From Apodospora peruviana (lineage: Eukaryota > Ascomycota > Sordariomycetes > Sordariales > Lasiosphaeriaceae), in assembly GCA_033439685.1 (NCBI GenBank), contig JAUEDM010000003.1:1270001-1334000 (forward strand): 64,000 bases of DNA, in the 5' to 3' direction. The position numbers were made by a program, and so were the translations under genes. The first letter of the stretch is position 1. Each line of letters opens with the position of its first letter. Shown here in pieces: positions 1-11,121 of this stretch. Under the pieces are notes generated by a model. That model saw nothing but the letters and a program-made list of their open reading frames with translations, ran no database searches and was not told where the DNA came from.

Positions 1-2209
1 TCGAAGAACCAGGCAGCGCAGGAAACGCCGCGCTAGACGAAGAAGACGGAATAACCCGCTCAGAATACGAATTATATGATGTAGACGACGGACCACCGCC
101 ATTACCCCTCCCGCTACCACCGGAACCAGAGCCAGAACCAATAGACATAACCGTCTGTTCAAGCCCGGTGCTTCCCCTACGTGTACTATTCTTCAACTTA
201 AGCACCCTAGTCGAGTTCTTAGCCTGCTGCGCAGCAGCAGCAGGATTCGCTGCTCCAGCCTGGGGCGTACTCGCGCTCGCGGCAGCGGCGGCAGCCCATC
301 CACTAGACGGGGTCGTGGCGCCGTGCATACCCCCGAGCCCAGGAAGCGACGGATAATCCTCGTTGATGGCGCGCCAGTTTTGCCAGGCTTTGCGCAGGGC
401 CTCCGCTTTCCTCTTGTCATCGAACAGGTCGGCGACCTCCCGCACCAACGTCCCGAGCGCGTTGGAGGACGTCTCGCTGAAGAGAGCAAAGAAGGCGTCG
501 ATCAGCTGCTCAGACGTCATGGAACCTCTGTTGTAGCTGGAGATGTAGGAACGGAACGACGTGATCTTGGTGGAATCGCTTCCCAAAAGGTTGGTGGCGC
601 GTTCAATCACGGCTCCGTGGCGGGTGGCCGCGGCTCGCTGTTCGGGGGTTAAGGAGGAAAGCTCGTTGATGCTGACATTTTGCATGGCGTCAATTATTGG
701 TTGAGTAGAAGGTTGTTGGGCTCTTGGTGCTTGTTGTGTGGGCTGAGAGGGTCGGGCTGCCGGTTGTGCACTTGGCCGACTTGCGCCGGACTGTGAAGAG
801 TTGACTGCCATTTGGCGTTGAAACGCGAGCTCATCTCTCCTCAACGGTTGTGCGGAACTGACAGGTAATGGTTCCGCATTAGGGTCCCGACCTCGTCCTC
901 CTCTATTCTCTCGCCCGCCGCTGTGGCCACCGCCTCTCCTCTCTTCCTGGTACCGCGACCGAAAGTCAAAGCCAGACATGTCGACAAGGCGGGCATCTCT
1001 CCTCACGTCTTTCGATAGAGAGTTCCCGTGCTCGCTTAACTGATGGGCCTTGAGGTCAATCTCGGTATCGAAGACCACAAACTTCTTCTCCAAACACTCC
1101 CGATCCAGACAGAGGAAATGATCATCCTTGAAATGCGTTTCTAGCGCATTATAGTCCCTGTAATAGTGTGGTTGTCTCGAGTCTCGCCGGTCACAGATGA
1201 AGCACCGCTCGTGCTTGTTACGGCAGTGCTCATAGAGCTTGTCATCGTCGTAGAACCGTTCGCCACAGAAGCTGCAGAGAGGATGGCCCTTGAAACCCGT
1301 CTGGTCGATGGCGCCCGGCTTGTCGTCGCCACGTCGCATGTGCTCACCCAACTCCTTGTCTGTAAACATCTCGTGCTCGTGTGTGAAGACCTTCTTGTTC
1401 CGGGTACAGAGATCGCACATCTTCTTGTGGTGGACGGCGCGCACATGGCGATGCAAGTCGGGCCAGCCCAGGCCGGCGAAGTCGCAGTCGGCATCGGGGC
1501 AGTTGTACCGTAGGAGGAGGATAGTGTCGCCCACTATATCTTCGCCCGCATATCGTATGCCGATGTTATCGTCTGTGCTGGTGATCTCCTTGTCCGCGTA
1601 ATCTTCAAAGTGCTTCGCCGCATCATCTGTAAAGATGACGAAGGGGGCGGCAGTCTTGAACAATGTGCGTCAGCGGTGATATCGGATTATTTTTGCAGAT
1701 CCCATGAATTAACTCACTCGACAATGCGGACAATCCTTGTTCTTGTACAGCGCTCTTAGGCGCAAAGCGCAGATATGACATGTAGCATGGTTGCAAGGCG
1801 CGAGCGAGTGGTGGCTGATGGGATTGGCGCAAATGAAGCAGACCTCGGTTTCCGCATCGTCATCGCCGTTCTGGGCTTCGGCGCGGGCCTTGAAGGCTGG
1901 CGGCTTGCCCCTTCCAACTTCGTCCACGGAGTCAGACGGAGCAGCACCACCGCTTGTGTTGTGACCTGCTCCTCCTCCTCCTCCTCCTCCTCCTCCTCCT
2001 CCTCTCCCCCGGCCTCCCCTCCCTCGCCCAGAACCAGCATGAAGTCGTGGCCCATCTCCTCGTCCGCCGCCCCTTGCTCCTCCGCCCCCGCTGCCGCCTC
2101 CGCCTCCACGGCCTCTGCCTCTTCCTCTGTGCCCGTCGCCCCTAGATCTCGCCCCGGGCGCGTTGTTCGGTGCCCCTCCGCCAGCGTTTTGTGCGGCTCC
2201 CACCTCCAT
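1..2209 (-). CDS. HEL2: HEL2/ZNF598-type RING E3 ubiquitin ligase, C-terminus off the left edge
   Basis: E3 ligase that ubiquitinates small-subunit proteins of collided ribosomes and starts ribosome quality control in the cytoplasm. Exon 1 is 2209-1718 and exon 2 runs from 1654 past the edge; the intron 1717-1655 has donor GTGAGT and an AAG acceptor and joins in phase 0. Exon 1 encodes a Gly/Arg-rich disordered N-terminus (RGRGRG, poly-Gly) and a RING finger at about residues 123-164, with CFICANP, the CNHATCHICALR core and a final CPHCR. Exon 2 continues with FVIFTDD, a typical Hel2 continuation, then zinc fingers CSFCGERF, CRNKHERCFICDRR and CLDRECLEKKF, and a Ser/Pro/Gln-rich tail. Frame stays open to base 1, so at least 715 residues are present. 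I chose the ATG at 2209 (G at -3); an in-frame ATG at 2284 would add 25 residues. RING and finger order are diagnostic. Confidence 0.94.
1969..2005. repeat. (CTC)n trinucleotide microsatellite inside HEL2 exon 1
   Basis: About twelve uninterrupted CTC units on the plus strand. Read on the coding minus strand they give a run of glycines in the disordered N-terminus of the HEL2-like protein, so unit gain or loss would stay in frame. Confidence 0.95.
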
Positions 2210-4161
2210 AGCGGTAAAAGTAAGCTGTGTTTTCGTCGAAGCTATTTCGGACAATTTTTTATGGTCGATTGGGTTCGCGCACACACTCAGTCCCGCTGAC
2301 CGATTGGTGGCGAGGGGATTGGGTATTTATGTTATGGGATGGCTACAAAAGCCGAAACGACGCTGTGACCCTTTCCTCAAAACGCAGATTTACCAATGGA
2401 AAATATGATAAACGACGGTAATTGCACGAAAGGCTGACGGGTCAAAAAGCAGAAGCTCGCTGGCCACAAATGTTGACGTTTGTTGAATGGGAGGATGGTG
2501 GGGTCGACAGCTCCGATCCGTCGTCCCTCTTGTGCTCTTGGGTCCTTGGCTTTTTATTCAGCAAAAAAAGGCGGGCGTGGAACTTGCGAGATTGTGGCGC
2601 ATTTTTGTCCGCTGTCGCAAGGCGGGGCGAAATGGAGTTTGCAGTGATGGACGACGGATAGAGCCTCGGAGGAGCTAGCGGCTGGGCTGCCCTCACCCGA
2701 CACTGACAGGCTATACCTAGCAGTGGCAGCTTATACCTACCTAGTAGGCCATTGAATGCCACGATTTCCTCCTATGCTTCCAGGTTAAAAGCTGTGGCTT
2801 GGGTTCTCATGAATACATTGGATTGGCCAATGGATGGCACTTTGGTATCGCAGGGCGTTCTTGACAAAGAGTCATACCGCGTTTTGCTAGAGCTAAAAAG
2901 ACAAGCTTGGGGAGCGTTTCATGCACCTAGCCACCCGTCATTATGATTGATTTATCCTGGGAAAGCGAGGGAGTCATTGTTAGGCAAACAATCACCATCC
3001 AACAACATATGTCAAATCCCCGCAATACACACACAGCCACTAAGATCTCCTTTTCTTTTCACAGTCGTCCGAGCTGACAATGGTGGGACATCTAACGAAG
3101 GCTTTCCATTTCTGGTATTCTCCAGAAAGGCACACCGGCCAGTCAGTCTTGTCTAGGAGACATTATCCGTAACTCTACACTAATAGGTACTTGCGGGCCT
3201 CAGAAAGACCAACGACAAAAAGGGGTAATAACAGACAAACACCGCAGAATCCATAGGTTATCCCGCAGCCACTCTCAACACATACATCCATACATCAAAT
3301 ATATACAAGTACTTTGAAGCAGTCATTACTTTGCGAAATGGGCATTTATGTTATATACGCTACGTAGATAAGTATACCTAGGTACTCTGCAAAAGAGATT
3401 GCCCAACAAGCTGCGCCTAGGTGATATCGTCGCCATTGTCCGAGTTCAATATCAAATCCCACCCCCCCATCGCTCAATTCCCCAAAGTAAACAATACTAA
3501 TAAGAGAGGATAAAGACCTTACCAGCTATTGATGCAACAACCAAAAAAGAATGAGATTAACGAATATCCTGATTACCAAAATCCATCGCATTCTTTTTTC
3601 TCCGGCCAAGCTCGCCTCGCCTCGAATCATGTGTAGAACTTCCTTTCCAGCCCAGAGCTCCCCCGCTCTCGTAGCCATGCTTTGCATCGTTTGCTTTGCT
3701 TTCTGAAACACGACAACACGAGCTTCCAATATACGAAGTCAGTATGAGCAGGCTGACAATGTCGGTACGGGGCTTTGTCAAAAGCTTTAGTAAGTTCCAA
3801 GGCCCACCCGCAGCCTATCTTCCCTGAGATAAATGTTCGGCTTATCGAGTCGTTGTCCAAAGCCAGGATTTCTCCCTTGGACCGGTATCGAAAAGCCGTC
3901 ACTATGCGCGTGCGCGTGCACGTGTGGGCGAAGCAGCTGATGCTGGAAATGCATTCGCGCCGAGAGGAAAAACAACCCCCAGCAACCAAAAAAAAAGAGG
4001 GAATGTATGCCCGCCGTACCAAAAGAAAAAGGTAAAAGATTAACCAAAACTCCCAAGGTGAGCCATAATCCTGACCCAAGAAAGGAAATCTTCCAAGACG
4101 CCTTACCAGAAACCTGCTGTCCTTCGAATATGACCACTAGGTATGTCCCCGTCTTCCCCAA
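2210..4161. other. Intergenic, HEL2 promoter side and 3' flank of SWIB gene
   Basis: No gene is supported here. Open frames are short, mostly lack ATG and match no family. A palindrome TACCTAGGTA lies at 3375-3384, and related TACCTAG/TACCTACC words occur at 2710-2750. The left part must hold the HEL2 promoter and the right part the SWIB gene's 3' UTR and terminator. Confidence 0.7.
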
Positions 4162-5235
4162 TCACTCTTCGTCAATCGGATATAGCTGGTGCCCCAGTAG
4201 TTTGTTCATCTGAAACATGTCCACTCGACTCTGCTTAAACACCGCTTGCATCTTGTCGTCGCATATAATCTGTCGTTTATCGGTGGGATCTTGGAGTTCG
4301 TTGGCTTTGATGTGTTCCCATAGCTTCTTGACCACCTGGGGTCGAGACAGCTGCATCTATATGTCAGCGGCGAGGTAATCTTCCGGCGGGATGCTGATGA
4401 AGAACCAACCTGACTCTCTCCACATAGTTCAGCAAGCGGGTAACTTAGGTTAAAAGGCTTCTGAAAGCCCCCGCCTGCCTTTCGCTTCTTAATTCCAGCC
4501 GCCTCTGAGTCTTCCACATCGCTGTCGTCGTCGGACCGCACACGCTTCTCGCTCTTCTTCCGCGGTGCCTTGGCCTTTGGTTTGGGTTTCTTAGTCTGTT
4601 TAGTGGCTGAACCACCTCGAGTGAGCGGTCCCCGAGACCGCCTGTTCTCTTGCGCTTGGAGCTCTGCAGCCAGGCGGGCGTCGGCATCCTCGCTGGAGCT
4701 CTCGCGCTTCTGCTTCTTTTTGGCCGGGGTCAGCGAAACATTGATCTCGCCGTCGTCGGCGCCAACTTCCTCACTCCCGTTGTCCGATTGAGCATGACCG
4801 TTAGCTTCCTGCTTCGGGGACGGCTCGGCCGCGGCGCCCGATGGGGGCGTCGGTATAGCCTGGGCAGCATCGGACGAGATGGCGTCGAACCGGGCCTCGA
4901 TAAGGCTCTTGATGGCAATCTACCGGAAGGGCAATGGTTATTAGCGGGGATGTTAAGGGGGGGGGGGGGGGTTCATAAACACATAGGGAGGGTAAGCATA
5001 CCTTCTGGTCACTAAGGTCCTTGTCAATGGCAGCCTCCAGACCTTGACGGATCTTCTTGCGCGTCACCGTTTGTAAGTCGGCGGCTGCCAGGATGCCATC
5101 GATGATGCTGGTGTAATTCGCCTTCTCTTCAGCGCTCACTATTATTGTAAAGGATTAGCGGGCCAGTTCGCCGCAACACGCAACTCTCGATTCGAGCCCC
5201 GTAACTGTAGAGGCAGTCATACATGGGAAAGACAT
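4162..5235 (-). CDS. DEK_C and SWIB/MDM2 domain nuclear protein (UAF30/TRI1-like)
   Basis: Predicted nuclear protein of 284 aa related to yeast Uaf30/Tri1; Uaf30 is a subunit of the RNA polymerase I upstream activating factor. Four exons: 5235-5223, 5138-5002, 4919-4410, 4356-4162. The first coding exon is only 13 nt (MSFP plus one base); joining GTATGA to the TAG at 5141-5139 gives MSFPLSAEEKANYTSIIDG, the usual start of a DEK_C domain (residues about 5-50). The middle is acidic and Lys/Arg-rich (KKKQKRESSSED, APRKKSEKRVRSDDD), as expected for a nuclear linker. The C-terminal SWIB domain spans about residues 200-280 (LSRPQVVKKLWEHIK, DKRQIICDDKM, MNKLLGHQLYP). The last intron has donor GTTGGT and two usable acceptors, TAG at 4359-4357 or CAG six bases on, which differ by two residues. 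Intron 2 contains a 15-base G/C homopolymer. Confidence 0.87.
4957..4971. repeat. 15-base G homopolymer in a SWIB-gene intron
   Basis: A run of 15 G on the plus strand; on the transcribed strand it is poly-C between donor 5001 and acceptor 4920. It may act as the polypyrimidine tract and is a likely site of length error. Confidence 0.95.
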
Positions 5236-6862
5236 CGTGTGGAGGTGACACGACGCATCAATGGGAGCGGGGGGCTGGCAAGATCGGGCTGCAACGTGGT
5301 CGAGCACCTGCACCGCGTGACCTGCTAGTAGTAGTAGCAGTAGCAGCAAGCCAACCCAGTCAGCAGCGCGGCAGATTCCAAAGAAGCTAGTGTCGGGGAA
5401 TCTGTAAATCGGCGCGGATGGCGTCGTAAACAAAAGTGCGCCGCCGGTTTGCGAGGTGACTTGGAAGTAGTCAAACTGGACGTTCAAGGCGTACGCAGCG
5501 GCTGATTTGGGAGGCGGCAAGAAATGATCGGCTGCTGTCACGATGTGACGGGGGTGCGGGCCAAGCGAAGGACGAGAACGTGGAGAAGATCCGCTTTCAA
5601 GGAAAACCCCAAAGAAAAAAACGGACGAAACGTTCTGGAAGGATTAAAGATGTCGGAGGACAGAAAGGAAATATTGGGGTGGGATGGAAGCGATATCGTG
5701 GCTCTCGGCGACCACGTGTTGCCTGATCTGATACTGGATGGGATTTCAAAATCGGAACTTGGCGATGTTCTCGAACCACGGACCAAGCATCCAGGATGGA
5801 GGACGGATTGCAGATGACCAAAGACGTCGGTTGGTGGAGTTGCGACAGCTGCAGTGGCTGGAACGACCTGCACTGGTGTGGAGTGGTGCGTGTGGCTTCG
5901 GCCCGGTGTGGAGCGGCTCTGGGCTCCCATTGATCCCTGTCCAATCAATTCTCCGGATAGCAACGCAACTACGAACTCACGAACAACTTACGGCACTTCA
6001 GACGTCTAGCATATCTCTTTATTTTCCACGTGACGTTTCGGTAGGAGGTAGAGAATCTCTCTTACATGTCTGACAACCAACGGCCTATCTCATAATCTCA
6101 TTTTGCATTGTCTCATTCGAACCATCACCGCCTTGGAAACCAGTGAATGTGCATTTGCGGGATCTAGTTCTGGCTAAGGTATCCATCTTGAGGTCAGATG
6201 CAAATTATCCTGTTTTGTTCTACAGCAGCTGGATACAGTTATCCAGAGAGACCTGTACAGACCATACTCGGAACATGTTCCCGAGAGACGGGAGGTTCTA
6301 GTTCTAGTTCTAGACCGGCTCATATTGAGCCCCTCATCGGTCCTCGTTCAACCACAATCAACACGAGTCTCAATTGTTGTTTTGCACAACTATTCCAGTA
6401 TTCCCCTCTCTTCAGCTTCCAGCGAACACAAGTGTGAAGACTAACCGAGTCAAAGTTTGGAATTTATACCATACCTAGGTATCTTCCCTCATGCAGGGTC
6501 CTTTCCTGACGACCCCAAACTCGTTCTTCTTCGGGGTCCCTACCTAGCAGAACTGAAGCGGCGGGCATCCAACATGCGGGGTTACAACTGTCGGTAATTA
6601 TCCCGTCCAATAGCACGCACAACCAAGGTGCCTCTGACATACGCCATGCTGGACTGCAGCAGAGGTTCAAGAGAAGGATGGGCTTATCCGGCGTGATGGG
6701 ACGATATATATAAACATGCACCAAGGGCCGGGTCACACCAACCGCAGATTCCTAGACCACTTTCCGGTATATCGGTACGCAAGCCAGTTAGTTGACTGGA
6801 AATTGTCAGGAACGCTTCCATCTTGCTCCAGTGGGCAGAGTCAACAGCAGAGAACGAAAAAC
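5236..6862. other. Divergent intergenic region between SWIB gene and FAD monooxygenase
   Basis: No gene is supported. It carries a 12-bp perfect palindrome GGAACATGTTCC at 6270-6281, a GTTCTA triple repeat at about 6295-6313, a TACCTAGGTA palindrome at 6472-6481 and a TATA element at 6704-6714. The promoter of the monooxygenase is most likely in the right half. Confidence 0.7.
6704..6714 (+). promoter_or_regulatory. TATA box upstream of FAD monooxygenase
   Basis: ATATATATAA-type element about 150 bp upstream of the chosen ATG at 6863. This favours transcription starting shortly downstream of 6730 and so the inner ATG over the upstream in-frame ATG at 6716. Confidence 0.5.
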
Positions 6863-8197
6863 ATGACTGATTTCCCAAGATTACCACCCTCAGGCGTCAA
6901 GGTCATCATCGTCGGTGCGGGCTTCGCCGGGCTCACAGTCGCCATCGAATGTGACCGCAAAGGCCACTCGGTGCTCCTGCTTGACAAATCTCCTGAACTC
7001 AGCCCGCTGGGCGATATCATCAGCTTCGGCCAGAACTCGTCCCGCTTCTTCAAGAAGTGGCCCGGCGTGTGGGAGCAGCTGGACCTCATCATCCACAAGA
7101 GCGAAGAGGTGCACTTCTTCGACTGGAAGGGCAAGTATGTCACGACCCAGAGCTTCGCCGAGGAACACAAAGCATGGGGCCCGCGCATCAACGGCCACCG
7201 CGGCCAGATCCACCAGATCCTGCTCCGGCACGCGAAGGCTCGTGGTATTGACGTCCGTCTGGGCCACAACGTCGTCGACTACTTCGAGACGGACGAAGCC
7301 GCGAGTGTCAGGACCGACGACAACCAAACCTTCACGGCCGACGTGGTCCTCGCCGCCGAGGGCGTCCGGTCCAAGGGAAGAAAGCTCGTCCTCGGCTTCG
7401 AGGACAAGCCGCAGCCGTCGGGCTACGCCGTGTTTCGCGCCTGGTACCCGTCCGACACCCTCCTCAAAAACCCCGTGACAAAACACCTCGTCGACAGCGG
7501 GGACTCGCACAATGCCTGGATCGGGCCTGACGTCCACTTCCTGGCGGCCGCCATCGGCGACGGCAAGGAGATGAGCTGGGTGTGCACTCACAAAGACGAC
7601 GGCGACATCGAGGAGAGCTGGCAGTTCCCCGGCAATCACGAAGACGTAACCCGCATCTTGGAGGGTTGGGACCCGATCGTTACGGAGCTGGTCAAGGCCA
7701 CGCCTCCGGACCGCCTATATGACTACAAGCTTGTTTTTCGGGATCCACTGCCAACGTTCACGTCACCCAAGGCACGGACCGTGCTGATTGGCGACGCCGC
7801 GCACCCTTTCTTGCCTACTTCGATCCAGGGCGCCAGCCAGGCCATGGAGGATGGTGTTGTGATGGCTGTTTGCTTGGAGAAGGCCGCCGGCCCCGCTGGT
7901 GGTGATGACAAGAAGAGGAATGTGCAGGATGCGGTTCGGGTCTGGCAGGCCATTCGGTATAAGCGCGTGCACGAGATACAGAAGACTGGCGTCCAGACGC
8001 GTGAGCAGTGGCACAAGGCGGACTGGGACGCGATCTGGGCCGACCCCAAGTCGTTGCACCTGGCGAGGGAGGCGTGGATTCTGGATTTTGATGCCGAAGA
8101 CGATGCGTATAAGTCATATGATAGGATCCTGGGGGAGATTCGTTCCGGTTCTGGTGCGACACCTGCTGCTGGTGCTGGGTCAGATTCCCGGGCTTGA
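6863..8197 (+). CDS. FAD-dependent monooxygenase, salicylate-hydroxylase-like (FAD_binding_3)
   Basis: Class A flavoprotein monooxygenase of 444 aa, single exon, likely hydroxylating an aromatic or secondary-metabolite substrate with NAD(P)H and O2. The N-terminal Rossmann motif VIIVGAGFAGL (about residues 15-25) binds the ADP of FAD; the GDAAHP motif at about 310, followed by QGASQAMEDG, contacts FAD ribityl and pyrophosphate. The central DG-type motif reads LAAEGVRS (about 161-168), with Glu where Asp is usual. No signal peptide or membrane segment is seen, so it is probably cytosolic. The ATG at 6863 was chosen because the motif then starts near residue 15 as in the family; the frame extends upstream to an ATG at 6716, adding 49 residues of low quality. 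No neighbouring biosynthetic genes point to its substrate. Confidence 0.94.
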   Translation: MTDFPRLPPSGVKVIIVGAGFAGLTVAIECDRKGHSVLLLDKSPELSPLGDIISFGQNSSRFFKKWPGVWEQLDLIIHKSEEVHFFDWKGKYVTTQSFAEEHKAWGPRINGHRGQIHQILLRHAKARGIDVRLGHNVVDYFETDEAASVRTDDNQTFTADVVLAAEGVRSKGRKLVLGFEDKPQPSGYAVFRAWYPSDTLLKNPVTKHLVDSGDSHNAWIGPDVHFLAAAIGDGKEMSWVCTHKDDGDIEESWQFPGNHEDVTRILEGWDPIVTELVKATPPDRLYDYKLVFRDPLPTFTSPKARTVLIGDAAHPFLPTSIQGASQAMEDGVVMAVCLEKAAGPAGGDDKKRNVQDAVRVWQAIRYKRVHEIQKTGVQTREQWHKADWDAIWADPKSLHLAREAWILDFDAEDDAYKSYDRILGEIRSGSGATPAAGAGSDSRA

Positions 8198-10012
8198 TTA
8201 GACCTAGATCACAGAAGTACAAACTCCAGCAATCACATGAAAATGTTGATTGACTTTCGACGTCGATATCTGTCTGGGGTGGCACCCGGTTTATGAAACA
8301 AGCACCCGCGTTTCTCTCTTTCCGTTGCTAAGAGAAGAAAATAGCTGAAATACGACTGACTGCCTCGAATGGTATTAGCTGGCTGGGAATGCTTACCCGT
8401 GTCCAGTCTCGAACCAGAGAGCACAAATGCTGCTCAAAACAGAATCACGGACTTCGGTAAGTTAACTCAGACATCTCAGCTGTCGAGAGGATAACACAAC
8501 ATCCCAACCCCCACCAGGAATGATGGAATACTTAGGTGGTTAACTCCGCGCCAACCCGAGGCCCGGCAATATTCTAGTTGGGCGCGGACATCCTACGGTC
8601 TTCTAAAGAGCTGGCTAGTACTTCAGGTACCAGACGGTTTTTCGTGTACCATAGACCCTACTGACCTTTGTAAACGAGCGTTATTAAAACAGACTGGGAG
8701 TTCCCCACAGGGAACAAAGTTGAGAACAAAAAAGGGCCAACCTAGGGGGGAAACCGCCTTTCGGGACAAGACACGTGCCATCCATCTCGTGCGCCGGTGT
8801 TTCCAAGCAGCCGCCAGTCCGTAACGGACAACAAGATCGTGTCCTACGGCGATCCGAGTCAAGTTTCCGGGGACAGTGGGGAAATCCAGCACGATGTGAT
8901 CATATGAGGTGACAGACAATGTCTAGGGTCCTTCCTTCCCTTTGCCTTAGACATTGAAAACAACCTCGACCGACTTAGAGAAAGCCTCTTCCGGCGGTAA
9001 CGGGCTCGGGACCGACGAATATGTTTGTAGGAGCCCGCTCACATGGCGTGACCGGGTTCTTTGGTTTTTGGTCCGAGAAAGACGGGTTTCGGATCACCGA
9101 CCACCGATTGCTGTCTCATAGCCGTAATTATTTGTGACAAGCAAATGATTGAAACGGAAAAGAAAGTCCCCAGGGCCCGGGAGACAGGTGTGTCTTGTCT
9201 GACAGGCTAATAATAACACTAACCCCATGGCATCTTTCAATTCCACGACAGATCGAGACGCATACGCACACTCACTCTCACACGTGCGGCATTGACGTCG
9301 GAATTGAGTTGCCCAGCCTGGTTCGTCGATAGCCTGTCAGTCCGGAGCCCGCAGCTCTTATTTTGGGTCGGTGCCTCCTGACTGGTTGATGAAGCGGCTG
9401 TATTGCGTGTGGCTTTTCCGGATTACCCCACGATCGATGGCACAAGGCACGATGGCATTGGCAATCACCCTTTTCCGGGACGAAATGGGACAAGTTCAAG
9501 TCGGGCCACAGGCCTAGAGACACAGCCCACCCTACCAAGAAGTAACGGTAGTGATAAGTCAGGTACCTTATCCCTTTTTGGTAGGGTTGGAGAGCAATCT
9601 AAGAGGAGTAATGAATGTATGAGGGGGGAGAGGAGAAGTGAAATGTTTGGCATGAACGTTTGAATTAAACCCCTTTTCCCTTTTCTCATCCGACTTATTA
9701 TTCTGCTAATTGGAGGTGCCTTGGAGAATGGGCCTGGGGAGTCCCCGAATCGGAACCGAGACATGATCCAGAGAGCAGGAGCCTCCCTAGAGACGGGAGC
9801 AGGAGCCTCCTCCTCACCTCTCAGAACTCGTGGTTTTAGCTACCTATATAAATGTCCGTCCTATCGCCACTTCATCTGGCAGGCCCCAGTTATCTCTCAC
9901 TTCAACTGTCATTGACACTCCGACCTACACAACAGTTTGAACACCGCTACTACACCGTTCATACTCGATATATATACTTTCCTAGGCACCTATATACAAA
10001 CCTACATCAAAA
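8198..10012. other. Intergenic 1.8 kb
   Basis: No gene is supported; open frames here are short and mostly start at TTG or GTG. A 14-bp direct repeat (GAGCAGGAGCCTCC) occurs at about 9773-9786 and 9797-9810. A TATA-like CTATATAAA lies at about 9843-9851, 165 bp upstream of the next gene's ATG. Confidence 0.65.
9843..9851 (+). promoter_or_regulatory. TATA-like element upstream of the 141-aa gene
   Basis: CTATATAAA about 165 bp upstream of the ATG at 10013, followed by AT-rich sequence. Position is reasonable for a fungal core promoter, but no transcript start is known. Confidence 0.4.
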
Positions 10013-10510
10013 ATGGCGATACCCATCGCGAGCTTTGGCAACAACTCCCAGGTCGCCCAAGACATTCGCTCCAGGCTCCTTCCCGAGTACGACAGTAAGC
10101 AACATACAGCCACCCCCCTTCCACCCCAAAGAAACGGCAATCCATAACTGACTCACAAAAAAACAGTCACCCACATCTGCCTCAACGTCGAGGCTGCTGA
10201 GGCCGAGCTGCCGCAGATCTTCGCCGGTCAGCTCGAGACTGAGCCCTCCTCAGGGCTGGGCAGCAACGCCGGCGTGCCCGTGGCCGAGCGCAAGGTGCCG
10301 CGGGCTCTCATCTTTGGCGGCGGCATCCCCGAGGACCAGGTCAAGGCCATCAGCGAGGCGGTCCTGGCCAAGGCGCCGGGAGCCAAACCCATCCATGTTA
10401 CTCGGCAGGAGATCCTCAACGCCGGCGCCCAGGGCCCCAACCCAGAGATCATTACCAAAGTCCTGAAGGCAAAGCTGGCCGAATCGATTGATTCTTCGGA
10501 TTCGGAGTGA
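10013..10510 (+). CDS. Small conserved-looking hypothetical protein, 141 aa
   Basis: Two exons, 10013-10094 and 10167-10510, with donor GTAAGC, a branch-like AACTGAC and acceptor AACAG; the split codon gives Ile in EYDITHICLN. ATG context is good (A at -3). I do not recognise a family. The protein has an alternating hydrophobic pattern: ITHICLNVEA near residue 30, then ERKVPRALIFGGGIPEDQV around residue 85, then IHVTRQEILNAG, which resembles beta-alpha-beta units of a small Rossmann-like or flavodoxin-like fold. The tail is Ser/Asp-rich (ESIDSSDSE). No signal peptide or membrane segment is seen. Clean splicing, GC-rich codon use and start context argue it is a real gene; function unknown. Confidence 0.82.
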
Positions 10511-11121
10511 TTGCCTACCTACTTACTCAGTAATGGGGGATGGGTGGATAGGTGGATGTGACGGACGGGCCTGTTGGGTCTAGTTAGCAATCAGTCAACC
10601 ATCACATCATTCTGTCAGTCGCCTGTCAATTGTGTACCTACCTAGTTACTCAACGACGGTGTGATTTCATACAGAAATATCCGGTTAAGACGCCGGCTTT
10701 TGTCGTGTTAAAAGCACCTGACCACGAGGGATTCAGACACGAATTAGTTGACTTCCAAAAGTAGCAGAAGTCTTTAGGTTGCCTCATTACTACAATATTA
10801 TGCATAGTAGAAATGTTTAGGCCCTGGCGGCCTCTACTATGTGTTGCTTCCTACTTGTCTTACGTGAGCTGCTTTGAAAAGGAAAGAAAAAGAAAATACA
10901 TTTGCTTTGATTAGTATCACTCCGCCGAGATGTTGGAGCGTGTGGCGAAGTCAGCCACTCAGAAAGATCAGGTAATTACGTGTTTGAATAAGTAACACTG
11001 TCAGCAGACATCGGTGTATTGGTTCTAATACATGATGGCCGTTCTATTGTCTTAAGGATCAGGTCTAACCCATTCAACCATTTAGTCTAGATTACTTAGT
11101 TCTAGACACATGAACCAAAAT
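10511..11121. other. Convergent 3' intergenic region
   Basis: Lies between the 141-aa gene (plus) and the FMN reductase (minus), which end towards each other. AT-richer than the flanking exons, as expected for two 3' UTRs and terminators. No other feature seen. Confidence 0.7.

Noticed and set aside
1141..1494. Several 100-200 codon frames antisense to HEL2, desaturase, TRS130 and other exons
   Set aside because: Shadows of GC-rich coding exons in other frames; no independent evidence.
9465..9764. 99-codon ATG frame on the minus strand upstream of the 141-aa gene
   Set aside because: Antisense to the promoter region with no homology or splice support.
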